Assembly (NCBI GenBank): GCA_945890485.1
Contig: CAMDCN010000004.1
Location: 186,001-250,000, forward strand
Reading direction: 5' to 3'
Source: Candidatus Sulfopaludibacter sp. SbA3
Lineage (GTDB): Bacteria; Acidobacteriota; Terriglobia; Bryobacterales; Bryobacteraceae
DNA length: 64,000 bases
The position numbers and the translations under genes are program-made. The notes beneath the pieces were generated by a model. That model ran no database searches and had not been told where the DNA came from. It was given only the letters and a program-made list of their open reading frames with translations. Positions 34,760 through 44,554 of the stretch are shown here, in pieces (within the stretch, counting starts at the first letter, position 1; every line of letters begins with the position of its first letter).

Positions 34760-37647
34760 TTTTTGTATTTTTTGCCGCTTCCGCAGAAACACGGATCGTT
34801 ACGGCCCACTTTCTTAGACGCCACGACCGGCATTTGTGGTGCCGAAGGAGCGGAACCACCCAAAAACTGCAACTCGGCCAGTTCCTTCTCCTTCTTTTTC
34901 TCGATCTTCCGCGTAAACTCCGTAATCGACGCCCGCGCCGCTTTCTGATCGACAGGCGCCGGCTCCGGCGGTCCGGCGGCTACCATCTCGCCACCCTCCC
35001 CTTCCGGATCCTCGGGTTCCCCGTGGAACCGCGTCCCCAGCCCGTCATCCTCGGCTACCTGCATGAAGAAGAGATACCGCAGCGTCTCGTCCTCAATGCG
35101 GTCCATCATGTCCTGGAACAGGGTGAACGACTCTTTCTTGTATTCGAGCAGCGGATCCTTCTGCCCGTAGGCCCGCATCCCGATGCCTTCCTTCAAGTGG
35201 TCCATCGACAACAAGTGGTCTTTCCACTGGTTATCGATCACATTCAGCATGATGATCCGTTCGGCCTCCCGGATATAATCCGGCCCGATCATAGCCTCTT
35301 TCTGCTCGTAGCGGGCTTTGAGTAAATCGAAGATACTGTCTTCAATCTCCTCGCGGCTCATCTGCGGATAGTCCGAAGTATCGATTGTTACCCCGAAGCG
35401 CGTCAGGATGTCGGATTCCAACCCCGACAAGTCCCATTCGTCCACGCGCGCCTTTTCGGGAATCCGCGCCACGGCCAGCGTTTCCACCAGGCCTTTCGAC
35501 ATTTCGAAGACCCGCTCCCGCTGCTCCACGCCTTCGAGCAAGCCGCGCCGCATGCCGTAGACGGCATTGCGCTGCTTGTTCATGATGTCGTCGTACTCCA
35601 GCACGTGCTTCCGGCTCGCGAAGTTCTGCGCTTCCACAGCCTTCTGCGCTGCCGCAATTCGCCGCGTGATCAGCTTCGATTCAATCGGCACATCTTCTTC
35701 CATGCCCAGCCGCAGCATAAGATTCTGCATTCGCTCGCCGCCGAAAATCCGCAGCAGGTCGTCTTGCAGAGAAAGGAAGAACTTCGACGCGCCCGGGTCG
35801 CCCTGCCGGCCCGCGCGGCCGCGCAACTGGTTATCAATACGCCGCGATTCATGCCGCTCGGTGCCAACGACAATCAAACCGCCCGCCGCTACGACCTTAT
35901 CGTGCTCTTCGTCGCAAACAGCCTTGTGCTTCTGGAAGATTTCGGTCCACTGCGGCATCGGCACGCGATAGTTCCGCGCGCCACGCTGGAAGTAATAGAA
36001 GTCCCGGTCGGCCACCAGGCCACCCGCGCCCTCCGGCATCGACTCCAGATAGCCCTTCTTCAGACACTCTTCCTGCGCCAGGAAGTCCGGATTGCCGCCC
36101 AGCAGAATGTCCGTACCACGGCCCGCCATGTTGGTGGAAACCGTAACGGCGGCGTACCGCCCCGCCTGCGCGATGATGAACGCTTCCCGCTCGTGGTTCT
36201 TAGCGTTCAGGACCTCATGCTTCACGCCGAGCCGGGTCAGAATCGTCGACAACCGCTCCGACTTGGTCACCGAAATCGTGCCGACCAGCACCGGCTGGCC
36301 CTTGGCGTTGCACTCCTGAATCTCTTTGGCCGCGTTCCGGAACTTCTCTTCCTCGGTCCGGTAGACGATGTCATTGAACTCGATCCGCTTCATCGGCCGG
36401 TTCGGCGGCACGGGCGAAACGTCGAGCTTGTAGGTTTTGCCGAATTCAGCCGCTTCTGTATCGGCCGTACCCGTCATGCCCGAAAGCTTCTTGTACATGC
36501 GGAAGTAGTTCTGGAACGTGATGGACGCCAGCGTCTGCGTCTCGCGTTGAATCTTCACGCCTTCTTTGGCTTCGATGGCCTGATGCAGCCCGTCGCTCCA
36601 ACGCCGTCCCGGCATAATGCGACCGGTGAACTCGTCGACAATAACGACTTCCTGCTCGCCGTCGTCGCCCGGCCGGACCAGATAATCCTTGTCCCGGTGG
36701 AACAGCACGTGCGCTTTCAAGCCCTGCTGTACGTGGTGATTTACTTCAATGTTCGAAGGGTCATAGAGATTGCCGCAGTTCAGCAACCGCTCGACTTTCA
36801 GCACGCCTTCTTCAGTCAGCGCTACACCGCGGTGCTTTTCGTCAACCGTGTAGTCGCCGGTAAAGTACTTCTCTCCCGGCTCCTTGCCCTCAATCACCTC
36901 GCCCCGAATCAGCTTCGGGATGATCTGATTAATCCGGTAATACTTGTCGGTCGACTCCTCTGACGGACCCGAGATAATCAACGGCGTCCGCGCCTCGTCG
37001 ATCAGAATCGAGTCGACTTCGTCGACGATCGCGTAGTGGTGCGGCCGCTGCACACAGTCCGTGATCCGAAACTTCATGTTGTCGCGCAGGTAGTCGAACC
37101 CGAACTCGTTGTTCGTGCCGTAGGTGATGTCGCAGGCATAGGCCGCCTTGCGCTCGGCATCGTCGAGGTCGTGCACGATACAGCCTACGGTCAGGCCCAG
37201 AAACTTGTACACGCGACCCATCCATTCCGAGTCGCGCCGCGCCAGATAATCGTTCACGGTGACAACGTGAACGCCCTTTCCTTCGAGCGCGTTCAGATAG
37301 CAAGCCAGCGTCGCCACCAGCGTTTTGCCCTCACCGGTCCGCATTTCGGCGATTTTGCCCTGGTGCAAAATCACGCCGCCGATCAACTGAACGTCGTAGT
37401 GACGCATGTTCAGAACCCGGCGTCCAGCCTCGCGAACCGTCGCGAAAGCCTCCACCAAAATATCGTCGAGCGTCGCGCCCTGCTCGAGTTTGTTCTTAAA
37501 TTCGGCGGTTTTGCCCGAAAGCTCGGCGTCGGAAAGTTTTTCAAAGGATGGGGCGAATTCGTTGATGGCAGCGATCACGGGCTTGAGCTGTTTCAGCTCA
37601 CGTTCGGATTTCGTGCCGAAAATCTTCGCTAGCAGAGCGTTAATCAT
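34738..37647 (-). CDS. secA: Preprotein translocase ATPase SecA
   Basis: The 969-aa Sec motor has a typical N-terminus ([20 protein letters not shown]). It has Walker A in [20 protein letters not shown], Walker B in [16 protein letters not shown], the NMAGRGTDI helicase motif, and a C-terminal zinc-binding SEC-C segment ([17 protein letters not shown]). The ATG at 37647 matches the family start; ten more in-frame codons to 37677 are not conserved. It is the likely driver of export for the many signal-peptide proteins here. Confidence 0.97.
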   Translation of the reverse strand: MINALLAKIFGTKSERELKQLKPVIAAINEFAPSFEKLSDAELSGKTAEFKNKLEQGATLDDILVEAFATVREAGRRVLNMRHYDVQLIGGVILHQGKIAEMRTGEGKTLVATLACYLNALEGKGVHVVTVNDYLARRDSEWMGRVYKFLGLTVGCIVHDLDDAERKAAYACDITYGTNNEFGFDYLRDNMKFRITDCVQRPHHYAIVDEVDSILIDEARTPLIISGPSEESTDKYYRINQIIPKLIRGEVIEGKEPGEKYFTGDYTVDEKHRGVALTEEGVLKVERLLNCGNLYDPSNIEVNHHVQQGLKAHVLFHRDKDYLVRPGDDGEQEVVIVDEFTGRIMPGRRWSDGLHQAIEAKEGVKIQRETQTLASITFQNYFRMYKKLSGMTGTADTEAAEFGKTYKLDVSPVPPNRPMKRIEFNDIVYRTEEEKFRNAAKEIQECNAKGQPVLVGTISVTKSERLSTILTRLGVKHEVLNAKNHEREAFIIAQAGRYAAVTVSTNMAGRGTDILLGGNPDFLAQEECLKKGYLESMPEGAGGLVADRDFYYFQRGARNYRVPMPQWTEIFQKHKAVCDEEHDKVVAAGGLIVVGTERHESRRIDNQLRGRAGRQGDPGASKFFLSLQDDLLRIFGGERMQNLMLRLGMEEDVPIESKLITRRIAAAQKAVEAQNFASRKHVLEYDDIMNKQRNAVYGMRRGLLEGVEQRERVFEMSKGLVETLAVARIPEKARVDEWDLSGLESDILTRFGVTIDTSDYPQMSREEIEDSIFDLLKARYEQKEAMIGPDYIREAERIIMLNVIDNQWKDHLLSMDHLKEGIGMRAYGQKDPLLEYKKESFTLFQDMMDRIEDETLRYLFFMQVAEDDGLGTRFHGEPEDPEGEGGEMVAAGPPEPAPVDQKAARASITEFTRKIEKKKEKELAELQFLGGSAPSAPQMPVVASKKVGRNDPCFCGSGKKYKKCHGINE

Positions 37648-37695
37648 AGGAAGGCAATTGTAGGTACGGCTCACCAAACGGCAGAGTCCGCCTAA

Positions 37696-37724
37696 ATTCT
37701 AGTTTACCGCTCAAGAAAGCTAAA
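37696..37724 (-). promoter_or_regulatory. Candidate secA promoter
   Basis: On the minus strand TTTAGC and TAGAAT are 17 nt apart, 49 nt before the secA ATG. The 17-nt stretch holding TAGAAT (GCGGTAAACTAGAATTT) recurs exactly upstream of tRNA-Ser at 3059-3075. The -35 match is weak. Confidence 0.35.
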
Positions 37725-37763
37725 TGCGGGCCGATAACGCAAAACAAGAGGTAGACGAAAAAA

Positions 37764-38471
37764 ATGGATTTTCTGAATGGTGCGTGGCTCAACCGGGTCT
37801 GTGATCCCGCCGAAATGACGCTGGGCGCAGCCGTCGCCCAGGCCCTGCTCGCCGCCCGTTCTCACCCTGAAGTCGTGGACGTGCTCCTCACCCGTCTGCG
37901 AGTTGAGTCCGAGCCCGGCGTTGTCGACCGTCTCCTCGAACTCCTCGGCGCTGTCACGCCCGCCCAGCGTATCAGCGACGTTCTCCAGCCCTACATCAAC
38001 TCCGACACGCCGCGCATCCGCTCGAAAGCCCTCAAGCTCTACGCCTGCGCCACGGGCGACGCCCAATGGGCCATGCAGTTCCTCGGCCACAGCGACTCCC
38101 GCTTCACGGCCAACGTCGTCGAAGCCCTCTGGGGCGCCAAGTCCACCCCAGAGCTCAAAGAGTTCTTCTGGGCCGCCTCTGGCAGTCCTAACGGCCGCGT
38201 CGCCGGCAACGCCGTCGTCGGCCTCTTCCATTTGGGCGACCCCGGCGCCATCGATGTCCTCCGCCGCCTCGCCCGCGACGAATCCGCCGACGTCCGGGCC
38301 TCCGCCGCCTGGGTCATCGGAACCGTCGGCTGGATCGAAGGCATGGACATCGCGGTTGAAATGATGAAAGACCCCAATCCGAAGGTCCAACGCAACGCCA
38401 TTCAAGTCGTTCGCCGCCTACAGTCTCTCGCGGGGACGGCAAACCGCGCTGCGACCAGTCTTCCCCGCTAG
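37764..38471 (+). CDS. HEAT-repeat protein
   Basis: The 235-aa protein is built of helical HEAT-like repeats of about 30-35 residues (for example PRIRSKALKLYACA, GRVAGNAVVGLFHLGDPGAI, DVRASAAWVIGTVGW, PKVQRNAIQVVRRLQ). Such proteins are scaffolds for protein binding; no enzymatic motif is present and there is no signal peptide. AGAGGT precedes the ATG. It is divergent from secA and convergent with the FkbM gene (4-nt overlap). Confidence 0.75.
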   Translation: MDFLNGAWLNRVCDPAEMTLGAAVAQALLAARSHPEVVDVLLTRLRVESEPGVVDRLLELLGAVTPAQRISDVLQPYINSDTPRIRSKALKLYACATGDAQWAMQFLGHSDSRFTANVVEALWGAKSTPELKEFFWAASGSPNGRVAGNAVVGLFHLGDPGAIDVLRRLARDESADVRASAAWVIGTVGWIEGMDIAVEMMKDPNPKVQRNAIQVVRRLQSLAGTANRAATSLPR

Positions 38472-39277
38472 TCGCGCCAAGCCACGAACAGGCGCGGATT
38501 CTCTGGCCGCACCCGCACTTGCAACCCCCACGGCTTCAGGTCGGCGGCCACCGCGCCTCCATCGTAATCCCCGTGCAGTTCGCCGACGATGGCGTCCACC
38601 CGCGCCAACCACCCGCAATTCTCCCGAAACAACTGCTTCTCCGCTCCTTCTACGTCCATTTTTAGCAAGCCAATCCGGTCCCATCCCAATTCGGCCAAAA
38701 TCCCCTCCACCGTTCGCCCCGCCACCAGACACACCCCCGGGCCGCCGCTCCGCAAACCCGGCACGACCGAGTGCGCCCCCGAAACCGCACTCAACTGTAA
38801 TTCCACCGGTCCTTCTACTGCCGTCAACGCCGCCCCGTACACGGCCGCCTCCAAGCCGTTCGCCGCCAGCGTTCCTCGAAGTGCCCGCAAATTCTGAGGC
38901 TCCGGCTCCACCACCGCCAATCGCGCTCCCGGATATCGCCGCGCCATCGCCACCGCCGCATACCCGCAGTTGGCCCCCGCGTCCAAAATCGTCCCCGGTG
39001 CTCCTTCCGGCCACGGGTACTCCGACTCCATCACCACCTGGACGAGGCAAATCAAATCGTCCGACCGCAACCGCACCGGCGCCAACATCCGCCGCCCCTC
39101 CCACGCAACCTGCACCGTCACCACGCCCCCGGGCGCCAAGGCCGGCATCCGCCACCGCAGCGTATAAGCGAACTGCGCCCACATTAGTTTCATCCGATCC
39201 AACCAAGTCGCCCCATACGCACTACGCTTCTTCAAGTCCTGCAGGAACTGTCCCAACTGCAACGCGCCCGCTTTCAT
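38468..39277 (-). CDS. FkbM-family methyltransferase
   Basis: The 269-aa protein has the SAM-binding GTILDAGANCGYAAVAMARR motif, LAVVEPEPQNLRAL and the FkbM-typical IGLLKMDVEGAEKQLF. Family members methylate sugars or small molecules, often in polysaccharide or secondary-metabolite clusters. The ATG at 39277 overlaps the stop of the glycosyltransferase upstream (ATGA), so the three-gene unit 41153-38468 looks co-translated. An open extension to 39622 lies inside the glycosyltransferase gene. Confidence 0.85.
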   Translation of the reverse strand: MKAGALQLGQFLQDLKKRSAYGATWLDRMKLMWAQFAYTLRWRMPALAPGGVVTVQVAWEGRRMLAPVRLRSDDLICLVQVVMESEYPWPEGAPGTILDAGANCGYAAVAMARRYPGARLAVVEPEPQNLRALRGTLAANGLEAAVYGAALTAVEGPVELQLSAVSGAHSVVPGLRSGGPGVCLVAGRTVEGILAELGWDRIGLLKMDVEGAEKQLFRENCGWLARVDAIVGELHGDYDGGAVAADLKPWGLQVRVRPENPRLFVAWRD

Positions 39278-40206
39278 CCGGCCCTCCGAATCCCCATCAT
39301 CCAACGCGCCAGTCGACGCTGCCCGCCCGCTGGCAACACCACCAGACTCACCACCGCCCCCAACTGCCACCATGTCCGCCCGTCTGCCAACAGCCATCCC
39401 GGAGCCCATCGAATGCCTTCCACTAACAGCCGCAGCGCCTCTCCGCCGCGCCCCCCTTCGTAGGCCGACACCGACGCCACGCGCCGCGCATTCGCCTCCG
39501 CCCGCGTCCGGTACGGCGCCACCGCCGCCGTATCCAGCCTCTCCACCTTCGCCAGAATCTCCTCCCAGGCCCGCAAAAACTTGGCGACGTTCGCCGTCAC
39601 TTGCCCCGCCCGTCGCCGGCATACCGTATCCACCGTTTCGATCCCCAGCAACCCGCCGGGATAGCGCAGCGCCAAACGCAGCCAGAACTCATGGTCCGAG
39701 CCCTGTGTCAACTCCTCATCAAAGCCGCCCAACTCTGCAAAAACTCGCCGCCGCAAGATGATTCCCGGAGTCGGAATCGTATCCTCCATCAGCAGTTCCC
39801 CAAATGTCGGCCGCCCCGCCCGGCCGAACGGAACCCGTCCCAGCGGGCTCCCCGCCGCGTCCACAAACCGTGCTCGCGCAAACACCCCCACTGTCGACTC
39901 ATCACTCGCCGCCAACCGTCCACCCAACGCCCCAGCCAACCAATAGTCATCGGCATCGAGAAACGCCACCCACTCCCCCCGCACCTCCGCCAATCCCCGG
40001 TTCCGCGCCGCGGCCACCCCCCGGTTTTCCGTCCGGATCACCCGCGCCCCCGCCTCCGCCGCTTCGGCCCCGGTGGCGTCCGTGGAGCCATCGTCCACTA
40101 CGAGCACCTCGCAAACCTCCGGCTGGGCCAGTGCCGATCGCACTGCGTCCCCAACCATCCCTGCGGCCTGGTACGCGGCAATCACGACGCTGATCCGCTT
40201 CAACAA
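39274..40206 (-). CDS. Family 2 glycosyltransferase
   Basis: The 310-aa GT-A enzyme has ISVVIAAYQAAGMVGDAVRS at the N-terminus, VLVVDDGSTDATGAEAAEAG and the metal-binding VAFLDADDYWLAGA, plus the acceptor-side GSDHEFWLRLALRYP. It transfers a sugar from a nucleotide donor; the acceptor is unknown. It overlaps the next glycosyltransferase by 7 nt and the FkbM gene by 4 nt. Confidence 0.88.
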   Translation of the reverse strand: MLKRISVVIAAYQAAGMVGDAVRSALAQPEVCEVLVVDDGSTDATGAEAAEAGARVIRTENRGVAAARNRGLAEVRGEWVAFLDADDYWLAGALGGRLAASDESTVGVFARARFVDAAGSPLGRVPFGRAGRPTFGELLMEDTIPTPGIILRRRVFAELGGFDEELTQGSDHEFWLRLALRYPGGLLGIETVDTVCRRRAGQVTANVAKFLRAWEEILAKVERLDTAAVAPYRTRAEANARRVASVSAYEGGRGGEALRLLVEGIRWAPGWLLADGRTWWQLGAVVSLVVLPAGGQRRLARWMMGIRRAG

Positions 40207-41153
40207 CGCCGGGCCTGCCGTTCTAACGTCTCAAACAATTTCCCCGGCAGCACCGCCTTCGCCACCAAGCCCCCCGCCACCAGATAGTTCCGCCGTTCCA
40301 CCATAAACCGTCCTGGCGCCTTTCCGAAACCTTCCCACAGCAGCTGCCATGCCGTCCTCAACTCTCCGGCCTCTAACGCCAAATACGCAAAATAGCGCTG
40401 CATATTCATGGCGCCGATGGGTCCTACTGCTTCCACCATCTCCGGTGACCGCTGCTGCGCCCGCTGCAGCACCCAGCTCCAACCGGCCGACATGGTCCGC
40501 CACTTGCTCGTGATCTGTCCGTTCCGCCGCCGGTAGAGCACCAGAATCTCCGGCACGCAGCGCACGTTTCTCCCCCGTCCGTGCGCCACGCGAAGCCAGT
40601 AATCGTAGTCGTAGCACGCCCCTGTATCGGTTCTGAACTCCCCCACCCGCTCCACCGTCGACCGCCGCAGCATCACCGCCGAACCGTTCGCACAGTAGTT
40701 CTCCACCAGTAGTTCCGCCTCCCCTAGCGGCACCCGCGCCGGTCGCGACGTCGGCCCCAGGTCCGTCCCCGCCTCGTCCACCATCCGCGACAGCCCAAAA
40801 GTCATTTCACAATCCGGCTGCTCCCGCATCACGGCCAGATGCCGCTCCAGATTCCGCGGCGTCCACAAGTCGTCGCCATCCAGAAACGACACAAACTCGC
40901 CCCGCGCCTGTGACATGCCGAAATTAGCCGCCCCCGCCGCCCCGCGGCGCGCCCCGCGGAAGAGCTTCACTCGCGCATCCTGAACGGCCTCCACCCGACT
41001 CACCGTGTCGTCCGTCGATCCGTCGTCCACCACCAGCAACTCGAAGTCCGCCTCGGTTTGCGCCAAGACAGAGCGAATCGCAGCTTCGATATAAGGGCCT
41101 ACATTATAGGCAGTCGTGATAACGGAAACCAACAAACCCTCAGTTTCTCCCAT
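40200..41153 (-). CDS. Family 2 glycosyltransferase
   Basis: The 317-aa GT-A enzyme is similar in layout to its neighbour: VSVITTAYNVGPYIEAAIRS, LLVVDDGSTDDTVSRVEAVQ, FVSFLDGDDLWTPRNL and CYDYDYWLRVAHGRG. Together with the second glycosyltransferase and FkbM it forms a small glycan-decoration unit. The start is 26 bp from the divergent 141-aa gene. Confidence 0.88.
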   Translation of the reverse strand: MGETEGLLVSVITTAYNVGPYIEAAIRSVLAQTEADFELLVVDDGSTDDTVSRVEAVQDARVKLFRGARRGAAGAANFGMSQARGEFVSFLDGDDLWTPRNLERHLAVMREQPDCEMTFGLSRMVDEAGTDLGPTSRPARVPLGEAELLVENYCANGSAVMLRRSTVERVGEFRTDTGACYDYDYWLRVAHGRGRNVRCVPEILVLYRRRNGQITSKWRTMSAGWSWVLQRAQQRSPEMVEAVGPIGAMNMQRYFAYLALEAGELRTAWQLLWEGFGKAPGRFMVERRNYLVAGGLVAKAVLPGKLFETLERQARRC

Positions 41154-41179
41154 CCCGGACCGATACGCAAAATAGAACG

Positions 41180-41605
41180 ATGTCGCCCCTCTCCAGCATC
41201 TCGAACCGCTCTTCTGGCGTCTCCACAGTGGCTGCCCGCAGCCGCGAGTCCACAGCCGCGAAGCTGACGGTCACCACCGCCGAGGGTGATAAGGTAACAC
41301 TTTCCTTCCAGCAAGACACCCGCGCCAGCTTCTCGGCCGGCGCCGCCTACGGCCCCAACGGCCGCGCGGCGGCGGCCCGCTCGAGCTATCAACAAAAAAC
41401 GGAGGTGGCTGTCCGCGTCGAAGGGGACCTCTCGGATGCGGAACTCAAGGACATCACCGATCTCATAGGCCAACTCGCTCAACCAGCCGATCCCAAGGCG
41501 CCAACCTCCAGCGCCTCGCTCGATACCCTGCAAAGCTTCGAATTCGCTTACCGCCGGCGCACGGAAGTCGACTTCCGCGCCTCGCAGTATTCAATTGAAG
41601 CTTAA
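41180..41605 (+). CDS. Hypothetical protein
   Basis: The 141-aa protein has a Ser-rich N-terminus (MSPLSSISNRSSGVS), a beta-hairpin-like segment (KLTVTTAEGDKVTLSFQQDT) and a C-terminal helix (DLSDAELKDITDLIGQLAQP). There is no signal peptide and no known family. It is divergent from the glycosyltransferase unit and convergent (4-nt overlap) with the hydrolase gene. CAAAAT 6 nt before the ATG is a weak -10 candidate. Confidence 0.6.
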   Translation: MSPLSSISNRSSGVSTVAARSRESTAAKLTVTTAEGDKVTLSFQQDTRASFSAGAAYGPNGRAAAARSSYQQKTEVAVRVEGDLSDAELKDITDLIGQLAQPADPKAPTSSASLDTLQSFEFAYRRRTEVDFRASQYSIEA

Positions 41606-43341
41606 GGCCACCGCAGTTGCTGATGTAAAAACGCAAATGTCCCTACGCCCCAAATCTGGTGCGGCCCCTGAAAATACTCAATCGTTGTGCGCTCTCCCAA
41701 ATTCCAATTCGCGTACAACCGGCGCACCTTGGCGTATTCATAGCTCACCCACTCATCAATCCCCACCCCGTCCGCATGTCCCCGCTCCACCATAAACGCA
41801 CGCGGAGCCATCAGCGCCGCGAGTTCGAAGTGGCCGAACGTGTTCCCTTGGTTGAAATCGAACATCTCGTATTCCTGCGTGAATAGATAGCTGAATGGAA
41901 CCTCATTCGATGCGATCTTCCACGTCCACTCATTGAAATTGCCGGAACAAATCACCACCTTGTACCTCGGCTCCACCGGCGGCACCAACATCGCCGTCCG
42001 TCCGCCATAGCTCAGCCCATAGAACCCGATCCGCTCCCCGTCCACCATCGCCAGGTTCTCCAGCCAATCGAGCGTCGCCTTGTGCTGCGCCACGATAAAC
42101 GAATACAGCGTTAATCCCAGTGGATTTGCTTTCCGCTGCAGCCGCCGGAAACGGTCGCCATGAATGTAGGGATTCTGCGGCGCATAGACGATGAATCCCC
42201 GCTCCACCAATCGCGCCGCGAATCGCCCGTACACCTGCGCCGCCTTCGCGTCCGGCGGCTGGATCAGATCCTGCGGCCGCCCCTCCAGCCCGTGCTGCGC
42301 CACCACTAACGGTCGCCGTTCCCCCGGTTTCATCCCTTTCGGCACCAATAAGATTCCGTAGCCGAAAACTTCTCCCGCCACCGGGATCGTAACCTCCCAA
42401 CCCGTATAGTCCACGGCGTCGTAGAGCCGCCGCGTCTCCACCCGTCCTCCGGCCTCACCCGCAATCTGCCCGATCCCCTCATTGATGTAACGCTCCAAGT
42501 ACGGTCCTTTGGTCCGTTCCCAAGCCGCCGGCGAAGACAGATCGGCCTTCGCCCACCAAGCCGCCCGCCGCTTCTCCGCCCCGCGGAGCATCTTCTGGCA
42601 GAACTGCACTATCTGCTGGAAGTGCGCCTCGGAAGCCACCAGCCCACTCTCTTTCCCTGCCCCCACCCACTTAACCCGTGCCGAGTCCAATTCCCCGGCG
42701 CCCTTCCACACATTCCGCCAAACTGGTCCCGCATCCGGCAGCGAACCCACACGTCCTTCTTGAATCCGCCCATCCAGATAAGTGCTATAGAGCGCCACCA
42801 CCGCTCCCTCTCCCTGGCCGCTCACGGTCACCGGCAGCCCTCGCGCTACGCAGTAGTCCACAGCCGCCAGCACCATCTGCACCTCAAAGCCCAGCACATG
42901 CCGACCCAGCGGATAGGCCATCCGGTATACGTACTCCCGCCGCGCATGGCGCCCCTTTCCCACCGGGTCCAAGCCCAGCAACGCCGGCTGAAAAATCAGT
43001 TCCCCTTCCCTCGCCGCCTTCACCTCTTCCATGGCAATCCAGCATCGGGTTGCCTTCCCAGCCGGCTGCCAGACCACGCCCTCGGCATCCATTCCCTCCA
43101 ACACCGGCCATTTCCCCGCCCGCAATTCCGTGAAAGGAACCCGCGCGTCCACTGCCCCAATCAACTCCCGCATCCGCTCCGGCCCCGGAGCCTTCCGCCC
43201 CACCGCCGCCCGGTCCAGGTAGCGGTCCATTCCCTCCAACATCGCCAGGCTCAGGTCCCCACTTCGCTCGAGCGCGGCCGTCCCCGGAAACGGCTGAGCC
43301 CCCAGCCCACAGACGAAGCAAAACCAAGCCAAAACGCGCAT
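41602..43341 (-). CDS. Secreted alpha/beta hydrolase
   Basis: The 579-aa exported hydrolase (signal MRVLAWFCFVCGLGAQ) has the nucleophile elbow GFYGLSYGGRTAMLVPP, PLVVAQHGLEGRPQDL near the oxyanion loop, and a late HQIWG segment supplying His. The first about 250 residues are a helical domain without recognised family. The fold resembles the dienelactone hydrolase/acetyl-xylan-esterase group; substrate unknown. It is 4 nt from the PepSY-like gene, so possibly co-transcribed. Confidence 0.75.
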   Translation of the reverse strand: MRVLAWFCFVCGLGAQPFPGTAALERSGDLSLAMLEGMDRYLDRAAVGRKAPGPERMRELIGAVDARVPFTELRAGKWPVLEGMDAEGVVWQPAGKATRCWIAMEEVKAAREGELIFQPALLGLDPVGKGRHARREYVYRMAYPLGRHVLGFEVQMVLAAVDYCVARGLPVTVSGQGEGAVVALYSTYLDGRIQEGRVGSLPDAGPVWRNVWKGAGELDSARVKWVGAGKESGLVASEAHFQQIVQFCQKMLRGAEKRRAAWWAKADLSSPAAWERTKGPYLERYINEGIGQIAGEAGGRVETRRLYDAVDYTGWEVTIPVAGEVFGYGILLVPKGMKPGERRPLVVAQHGLEGRPQDLIQPPDAKAAQVYGRFAARLVERGFIVYAPQNPYIHGDRFRRLQRKANPLGLTLYSFIVAQHKATLDWLENLAMVDGERIGFYGLSYGGRTAMLVPPVEPRYKVVICSGNFNEWTWKIASNEVPFSYLFTQEYEMFDFNQGNTFGHFELAALMAPRAFMVERGHADGVGIDEWVSYEYAKVRRLYANWNLGERTTIEYFQGPHQIWGVGTFAFLHQQLRWP

Positions 43342-43345
43342 CAGC

Positions 43346-43927
43346 CTAAGCTACACGCATCGCCACCATCGTGCCAATCCCCCACACTAAACTAATCGCC
43401 AGCATTACAATCCCCAGCTTGCGCTCCTTCTTCCGCACGAACCATAGGTACAAACCCGTGGCTCCCAATAAGAGCAAACCAAACGAAACAATCCCCACCA
43501 GCCACCCGTAGACATTCACCCAGCTATCCTCGTGCCATAGTCCCGCTGAAGTGTGCAGCCGGTTCATCATCCCCGCGAAGCCCCATCGGCTCGTCTTCAT
43601 CTGCGCCGCCCCGGTCGCCTCGTCATACCGGACGCTATGGTTCACACCCGGCTTCGTCAAAAGGAACTGCGTCACCCCGTCCTTCTGCCGGATCTGCGCC
43701 AAGTCTCCCTCGAGCTTCAACCCCGTCCGCAGCGCCAGCGCCGCATCCCGCGGAGCCAGCCCCGGAGCCAACTGCGTCTTCCACTCCACTGATACCGGCT
43801 TCGTATCCGCCCACGTCGGATGCGCAAACTGCAACGAACTCCATCCGTACATCAACACGAACAGCATGGAAAACAGTCCTGCCGTCAAATGGACGTCCCG
43901 CAATATCGGATACAGCTTCCGCTTCAT
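43346..43927 (-). CDS. PepSY-associated membrane protein (small)
   Basis: The 193-aa protein has an N-terminal helix (DVHLTAGLFSMLFVLMYGWS), a periplasmic PepSY-like part (APRDAALALRTGLKLEGDLA; VRYDEATGAAQMKTSRWG), a second helix pair (LVGIVSFGLLLLGATGLYLW) and a C-terminal helix. The HxxxGL-type first helix is typical of PepSY-TM proteins in iron-related loci. It overlaps the next gene by ATGA, and both appear to be two halves of a PepSY-TM arrangement. Confidence 0.7.
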   Translation of the reverse strand: MKRKLYPILRDVHLTAGLFSMLFVLMYGWSSLQFAHPTWADTKPVSVEWKTQLAPGLAPRDAALALRTGLKLEGDLAQIRQKDGVTQFLLTKPGVNHSVRYDEATGAAQMKTSRWGFAGMMNRLHTSAGLWHEDSWVNVYGWLVGIVSFGLLLLGATGLYLWFVRKKERKLGIVMLAISLVWGIGTMVAMRVA

Positions 43928-44520
43928 TGCATCCTCCAGTAAATCGCCAAAAACGCCACCGTCCCCAACACCGCCGCCACCAGCGCGCCTTTATGGGTCA
44001 GGCGCAGCGTCCACCAAAGCAGGATCCCCGTAAGCACCATCCCCAGCAAGCTCCACACCGCCAGCTCGTTGTACCAGACCCACGCGCGCACCCGCCAATC
44101 AGGCGACGGATTCCGTATGGTCGTCGCGTGAATCCGGTTCAGGTACTCGAGAACGTCGATGCGCGTCTCCTCAAAGCTCAGCTTGTCCTCATGCACCACC
44201 ACCCGCGTCAACCCGTTGACCTGATAGAAATCGAGCAGCAATTTCCCGTCCGGCGTATGCCGTAAGAACTGCTTCGCAATCGGGTTCGCCAGCGCCGGCG
44301 CGAACTCCTTCCGGATCTTTTCCCCTAACGCCGCATCGTCCAGGTCTTTCGGCGCAACGAACGGCACGTCCCATCGTTTCGCCTCGGGCCGCGCCCGCTC
44401 CTCCCATTTCGGCGCCATGGTAGCGTACACCCCAATCACGCCGAATACGCACAAGCTCGAAAAGCTCAACAGACTCAGATAAATGTGAACTTGCTGAATC
44501 AACGCCCGCATAAGGTTCAT
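43924..44520 (-). CDS. PepSY-associated membrane protein
   Basis: The 198-aa protein has an N-terminal membrane helix (VHIYLSLLSFSSLCVFGVIG), a periplasmic PepSY-type region (LGEKIRKEFAPALANPIAKQ; VNGLTRVVVHEDKLSFEETR), a second helix (LAVWSLLGMVLTGILLWWTL) and a last C-terminal one. ATGs at 44520 and 44511 are both possible; the open frame further to 44568 would overlap the Lrp gene. Function unknown. Confidence 0.7.
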   Translation of the reverse strand: MNLMRALIQQVHIYLSLLSFSSLCVFGVIGVYATMAPKWEERARPEAKRWDVPFVAPKDLDDAALGEKIRKEFAPALANPIAKQFLRHTPDGKLLLDFYQVNGLTRVVVHEDKLSFEETRIDVLEYLNRIHATTIRNPSPDWRVRAWVWYNELAVWSLLGMVLTGILLWWTLRLTHKGALVAAVLGTVAFLAIYWRMQ

Positions 44521-44554
44521 GGATGCCCACCAGCATCCCACGAATGCTCTCTTT

